Shown here: positions 14,671 to 18,600 of the stretch, one piece after another
Position numbering within the stretch: position 1 is the stretch's first letter
Layout of the letters: the number at the start of each line of letters is the position of its first letter
Source: Actinomycetota bacterium
GTDB taxonomy: Bacteria > Actinomycetota > Actinomycetes > S36-B12 > UBA5976
Length of the DNA: 18,600 nucleotides
Direction of reading: 5' to 3'
Assembly (NCBI GenBank): GCA_009918865.1
Contig: RGCY01000008.1
Span: 1 to 18,600, forward strand
Notes under the pieces: generated by a model
What the model was told of the DNA's origin: nothing
Databases searched by the model: none
What the model saw: the letters and a program-made list of their open reading frames with translations, nothing else
Made by a program: the position numbers and the translations under genes

Positions 14671-16194
14671 ATGAACGTGCCTGGTGCTGACCTAGTTCGA
14701 CCGAAGGTGTCAGCGGCGACAGTTGCGGATATCGCTGCATGGCTCGGGTTGACATCATCAAGCAAGAATCCAGTGTTGGGTGCCACACTTGATTCACGGA
14801 AAGCACGCGAAGGTGACATCTGGTTCGCAGTCCCTGGTCAAACCGGACACGCGATGACCTTCGCTTCGCAGGCAGTGACCTCCGGTGTCGTTGCAGTGAT
14901 CACAGATGCAGTCGGCGCTGACATTGCGCGTGAATCACAGTCACTGCCTCCTGAGATTGAGCTACTCGTTGTCGAAGATCCGCGTGCGTGTGCCGGGCCG
15001 GTGATTTCCCGGCTTTACGGTCACCCAAGTGAACTCATGAAGGTTATTGGAGTCACAGGGACCAATGGCAAAACGAGTGTCACACATTTTCTTGTGCACG
15101 CCTGGAGGTCTGCCGCTGCGACCACCGACTGTGCACTGTTGGGCACGCTCGGCGCAGTCGCGCCACAGCACCCGGAATTGCAGGCGTATACAGGTTTCAC
15201 GACCCCAGAGCCAGATTCGCTGCAGGCTTATCTCGCCGCGTGCGCTGGGGCTGGGGTTCGATCCTTGGCCATGGAAGTTTCCAGTCATGCTCTGTTTCTG
15301 CACCGTGTTGATGGAACCAAATTTGATGTGGTGGTGTTCACCAACTTGTCGCAAGATCACCTTGATTTACACGGTTCCATGACGGCCTATTTCGACGCAA
15401 AGGCCCGTCTGTTCAATCTGGAATTTTGTCAGCAAGCAGTCATTTGCGTTGATGACGAATGGGGTCAACGGCTTGCCCACATCGCACGCGAGCGCGGACT
15501 TTCGGTAACCACATATGGATTCGTTGAGTCAGATTGGCAGATTGTTGGCACGGATGAACGCTCGTGCACGGTGAATGCACGGGGTTCAGTGTTTACGTTG
15601 ACCATTCCGGCCCCGGGACGCTTCATGGCCGCGAATGCGACTGCTGCTGCGGCTGCCCTGTCTCTGACCGGCGTCGCGCTGGCGCAGGTGCAAGAAATGA
15701 TGAAGGGGATTCAGATAGTGCCAGGTCGGATGGAAATCATCCGCGTGGAGTCAAGCCGTGGTCCGCGAGTGATTGTTGACTACGCACACAGTCCTGGCGC
15801 AATCGAAACGGTGCTTGCAGCAGCGCGACCGGCTAGTGGTCGGCTCATTGCGGTACTTGGTGCAGGTGGCGACCGTGACCACACCAAGAGATCTCTGATG
15901 GGAAATGCCGCGAGCGCGGCAGACGTGGTGGTGGTCACCGACGACAATCCCCGAAGCGAAGATCCGGCACAAATTCGGGCTGCCATAGTTTCTGGAATCT
16001 CCGGCTCGCGCTGTAAAGAGATTGCGGATCGGGCCTTCGCAATCCAATGGGCTGTGTCGGAAGCAGATGAACAAGACACGGTCGTCATCCTGGGTAAAGG
16101 TGCGGAGGTGGGGCAGACCTTTGGAGTGGAGACGCGCCCTTTCGACGACCGAGTCCAGGCGGCAGCAGCGTTGGCTCAATGGAGGGCTAAATGA
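14671..16194 (+). CDS. murE: UDP-MurNAc-L-Ala-D-Glu:meso-diaminopimelate ligase MurE
   Basis: A 507-residue Mur ligase that adds the third amino acid of the stem peptide in the cytoplasm. The ATP-binding loop is GVTGTNGKTS (127-136, K134). The substrate motif DDNPRSEDP (D424, N426, P427, R428, E430) is the DNPR form used by DAP-adding MurE, so the peptidoglycan is predicted to be meso-DAP type. I chose ATG 14671, with GAGAGG 7 nt upstream; an in-frame GTG at 14653 inside the end of ftsI is less likely. The gap to ftsI is 11 nt, and the stop overlaps murF (ATGA). Confidence 0.96.
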   Translation: MNVPGADLVRPKVSAATVADIAAWLGLTSSSKNPVLGATLDSRKAREGDIWFAVPGQTGHAMTFASQAVTSGVVAVITDAVGADIARESQSLPPEIELLVVEDPRACAGPVISRLYGHPSELMKVIGVTGTNGKTSVTHFLVHAWRSAAATTDCALLGTLGAVAPQHPELQAYTGFTTPEPDSLQAYLAACAGAGVRSLAMEVSSHALFLHRVDGTKFDVVVFTNLSQDHLDLHGSMTAYFDAKARLFNLEFCQQAVICVDDEWGQRLAHIARERGLSVTTYGFVESDWQIVGTDERSCTVNARGSVFTLTIPAPGRFMAANATAAAAALSLTGVALAQVQEMMKGIQIVPGRMEIIRVESSRGPRVIVDYAHSPGAIETVLAAARPASGRLIAVLGAGGDRDHTKRSLMGNAASAADVVVVTDDNPRSEDPAQIRAAIVSGISGSRCKEIADRAFAIQWAVSEADEQDTVVILGKGAEVGQTFGVETRPFDDRVQAAAALAQWRAK

Positions 16195-17567
16195 CGTGGA
16201 GCCTCGCTCAGGTTGCTCGGGTGTGTGGTGTGTCGTGGTCGGGTAGTGATGTTCACGTCACTGGCTTCAGTACTGATTCGCGAATCATCAAGCCGGGTGA
16301 AGTGTTCGTTGCCTTACGCGGTGAGCGCTTTGATGGTCACGATTTCATTGCACAGGCGGCGAGCCGCGGCGCGGTCGCGGCAGTGGTGGAGCGTCCATCG
16401 CACGACCTGACATGTGTGATTGTTTCCGACGCGCTGCTGGCCTATGCGCACATTGCTGCCCATCATCTTGAGAATCTGCGCTCTGGGATGAAGGTCGTGG
16501 GTATCACTGGTTCGTCCGGCAAGACCTCCACGAAGGACTTGCTCACACATGTGTGTTCGTCAGTTCGCAACACTGTGGCTTCACAAGGTTCTCAGAACAA
16601 TGAAATCGGGTTACCGGCGACAGTCCTGTCGGCCAACGCTAAAACCGAGGTTCTGATTCTAGAGATGGGGATGCGCGGAATCGGGCACATTGAATATCTC
16701 TGCAGCATTGCACCACCGGATGTCAGTGTTGTCTTGAATGTTGGGTCCGCGCACCTTGGCGAACTCGGGAGTCGAGATGCGATTGCTCAGGCAAAATCTG
16801 AAATCGTCTCGAACTCGCGCGTGGGTGCCGCTGCGGTTCTGAACGCAGATGATCCACGTGTATCAGCCATGGCTGCATTGGCGCATGGTCCGGTTGCATG
16901 GTTTGGACAATCTGACACGGCGGATTTTCGCGCTACCAATGTTGAATTGAATGCAGACGGCACAAGTCGATTCACGCTTCACATTCCTGATGACGTGCCA
17001 GTGGAGGTGTCACTGCAGTTGCTTGGGGCGCATCAGGTGGGTAACGCCTGCGCGGTTGCGGCAACTGCCGCAACGCTGGGGTTGAGTTCAGCGGACATAG
17101 TCGAAGGTCTTCGGTCCGCGCGGCACATCAGCCGCTGGCGAATGGAGCGCACTGTGCGCGAAGACGGACTTGTTGTGATCAACGATGCGTACAACGCTAA
17201 CCCCGAGTCAATGGCGGCTGCCATCACCTCGCTAGCGGCAACGGCACCACAAGGTCGCACGGTTGCAGTGTTGGGGGAAATGCTCGAGTTAGGTGAGCAG
17301 TCGCAGGCTGAACATGAAGCAATCGGTCGTCTAACACGTGAGGCCGGCATTCACGAAGTCATCGCAGTTGGTCGCGCTGGGCAGTGGATTGCCGCAGGTC
17401 GCGGATCTGAGGGCACTCATGTGGTTGGCACCGTTGAAGATGCGATAGAGCTGGCACAGCAGATGTGCCACGGCACGGATGTTGTGCTGTGTAAAGCGTC
17501 GCGCAGCATTGCCATGGAGCGTGTCGGCGCTGCCTTGCTCGCGGCATTCGGCACGGTTAGCCCATGA
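16191..17567 (+). CDS. murF: UDP-MurNAc-tripeptide:D-Ala-D-Ala ligase MurF
   Basis: A 458-residue Mur ligase that completes the UDP-MurNAc-pentapeptide. Motifs are STDSRIIKPGEVFVALRGERFDGH at the N-terminal substrate domain, the P-loop GITGSSGKTST (104-114, K111), QNNEIGLPATVL, and INDAYNANPESM in the C-terminal part. ATG 16191 overlaps the murE stop and the TGA overlaps the mraY start, so the three genes are coupled. Confidence 0.96.
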   Translation: MTWSLAQVARVCGVSWSGSDVHVTGFSTDSRIIKPGEVFVALRGERFDGHDFIAQAASRGAVAAVVERPSHDLTCVIVSDALLAYAHIAAHHLENLRSGMKVVGITGSSGKTSTKDLLTHVCSSVRNTVASQGSQNNEIGLPATVLSANAKTEVLILEMGMRGIGHIEYLCSIAPPDVSVVLNVGSAHLGELGSRDAIAQAKSEIVSNSRVGAAAVLNADDPRVSAMAALAHGPVAWFGQSDTADFRATNVELNADGTSRFTLHIPDDVPVEVSLQLLGAHQVGNACAVAATAATLGLSSADIVEGLRSARHISRWRMERTVREDGLVVINDAYNANPESMAAAITSLAATAPQGRTVAVLGEMLELGEQSQAEHEAIGRLTREAGIHEVIAVGRAGQWIAAGRGSEGTHVVGTVEDAIELAQQMCHGTDVVLCKASRSIAMERVGAALLAAFGTVSP

Positions 17568-18600
17568 GACTCGTCGTGGTCGCGGGAGCCCTTGGGTTCC
17601 TTGTGTCCTTCTTGGGAACGCCGATGCTCATCAAGTTTCTGCGCGCGCGTCGGCTGGCTCAAGCCATCCGCGAATCGGGGGAGTTCAACTACCCAGCTCA
17701 CGAAGGCAAACGTGGCACCCCGAGCATGGGTGGTCTAGCCATTGTCGTGGCAGTGATTTTTGCCTACGGCGCAACCCATGTGCTGTGGCAACGCCCCCCA
17801 AGTGCATCCGGAGTGCTCGCCCTTGGACTCATGCTCGGACTCGCAGCCGTCGGCGTTGTAGACGACTACCTCAAGATTTTCAAGCGTCGAAGCACAGGGT
17901 TGCGTGCGCGCACCAAATTGATCGGGCAGGCGACAATTGCTGTTGCATTCGCTTTGCTTGCCCACCGATTTCCGGATTCTCGGGGCTACACCCCTGTGTC
18001 GACCGCAGTGTCATTCGTGCGTGACACCAGCGTTGTACTCCCGATTGCCATATTCATCATCTGGGTCTGGTTTCTTGTCACAGGCACAACTAATGCAGTG
18101 AATCTGACTGATGGATTAGACGGGTTGGCATCAGGTGCAGCAGTGCTGACATTTGCCGCCTACACAATCGTTTCAGTCTGGCAATATGGCCAAAGTTGTT
18201 CGGTTGTCACTTCTGCATCGTGTTACACGGTGCGTAACTCACTTGATTTGGCAATCTTTGCAGCAGCATGTGCAGGCGCCACGTTTGGTTTTCTTTGGTG
18301 GAATGCAGCGCCCGCTGGCATCTTCATGGGCGACACCGGGTCTCTGGCCATCGGTGGCGCGGTTGCTGCGTTGGCAATGATGACTCGAACGGAACTGCTG
18401 TTACCAGTCTTCGGCGCCCTCTTCGTCTTAGAAGCACTGTCCCTGATGGCACAGGTGGCATCATTCAAACTGACCGGCCGTCGAATCTTGCGAATGTCAC
18501 CTATCCATCATCACTTTGAGATGTTGGGTTGGCCAGAAGTTCAGATAGTCACTCGGTTTTGGATTATTCACGGCGCTGCCGTGGCGGCAGCACTAGCAAT
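17564..18600 (+). CDS. mraY: Phospho-MurNAc-pentapeptide transferase MraY, C-terminus cut by window edge
   Basis: The frame from ATG 17564 (overlapping the murF stop as ATGA) is open to the right edge, 345 residues; the last few tens are missing. MraY makes lipid I by joining phospho-MurNAc-pentapeptide to undecaprenyl phosphate in the membrane. Motifs are GTPSMGG (51-57), DDYLK (D100, D101), NAVNLTDGLDGLA (177-189), FMGDTGSLA (254-262) and PIHHHFE (313-319). Several hydrophobic membrane helices are evident. No separate ribosome site is obvious, so translation is probably coupled to murF. Confidence 0.97.
   Translation, partial: MRLVVVAGALGFLVSFLGTPMLIKFLRARRLAQAIRESGEFNYPAHEGKRGTPSMGGLAIVVAVIFAYGATHVLWQRPPSASGVLALGLMLGLAAVGVVDDYLKIFKRRSTGLRARTKLIGQATIAVAFALLAHRFPDSRGYTPVSTAVSFVRDTSVVLPIAIFIIWVWFLVTGTTNAVNLTDGLDGLASGAAVLTFAAYTIVSVWQYGQSCSVVTSASCYTVRNSLDLAIFAAACAGATFGFLWWNAAPAGIFMGDTGSLAIGGAVAALAMMTRTELLLPVFGALFVLEALSLMAQVASFKLTGRRILRMSPIHHHFEMLGWPEVQIVTRFWIIHGAAVAAALA

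Noticed and set aside
14271..14819. Minus-strand open frame of 182 codons across ftsI-murE
   Set aside because: It is antisense to two well-supported genes and has no recognisable domain.
17479..18024. Plus-strand open frame of 181 codons over murF-mraY
   Set aside because: It is out of frame with mraY, whose frame carries all the family motifs in this stretch.

Overview
The window looks like chromosomal DNA of an actinobacterium of moderate GC content. The evidence is the order DUF3040 - mraZ - rsmH - ftsL-like - ftsI - murE - murF - mraY, the presence of families restricted largely to Actinobacteria (DUF3040, DUF6504, SAV_6107-type HEPN), an actinobacterial-type LexA box, and a meso-DAP-type MurE. 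No genus can be named from the sequence alone. No tRNA, rRNA, CRISPR array, transposase or integrase was seen.

Left part (1-3715, minus strand): one very long open frame, cut off by the window edge. It encodes a secreted protein with a signal peptide, one unassigned beta-rich domain and about ten fibronectin type III (FN3) modules. Modules 4-5-6 and 7-8-9 are two copies of the same three-module unit.

Divergent intergenic region (3716-4127): it holds a sigma-70-like promoter, a perfect 16-bp LexA box just after the -10, two unrelated 10-bp motifs each repeated three times in tandem, and a leader with two consecutive hairpins.

SOS cassette (4128-10008, plus strand): DUF6504 protein, SAV_6107-type HEPN protein, a DnaE2-like DNA polymerase III alpha subunit, and DinB (Pol IV). 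The genes overlap or lie within 31 nt of one another, so one LexA-controlled transcript probably makes two translesion or error-prone polymerases plus two small accessory proteins. No ImuA or ImuB is in the window, so this differs from the textbook ImuA-ImuB-DnaE2 mutasome. It is the best candidate here for a poorly described system.

Right part (10216-18600, plus strand): DUF3040 membrane protein, then the division and cell wall (dcw) cluster. A run of six GGNG elements at exactly 10-bp steps overlaps a well-spaced promoter ahead of mraZ, as expected for MraZ control of the operon. MraZ, the 16S rRNA methyltransferase RsmH, an FtsL-like protein, the septal transpeptidase FtsI, the ligases MurE and MurF, and MraY follow with ATGA overlaps or very short gaps. 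They build and insert septal peptidoglycan. mraY is cut by the right edge.
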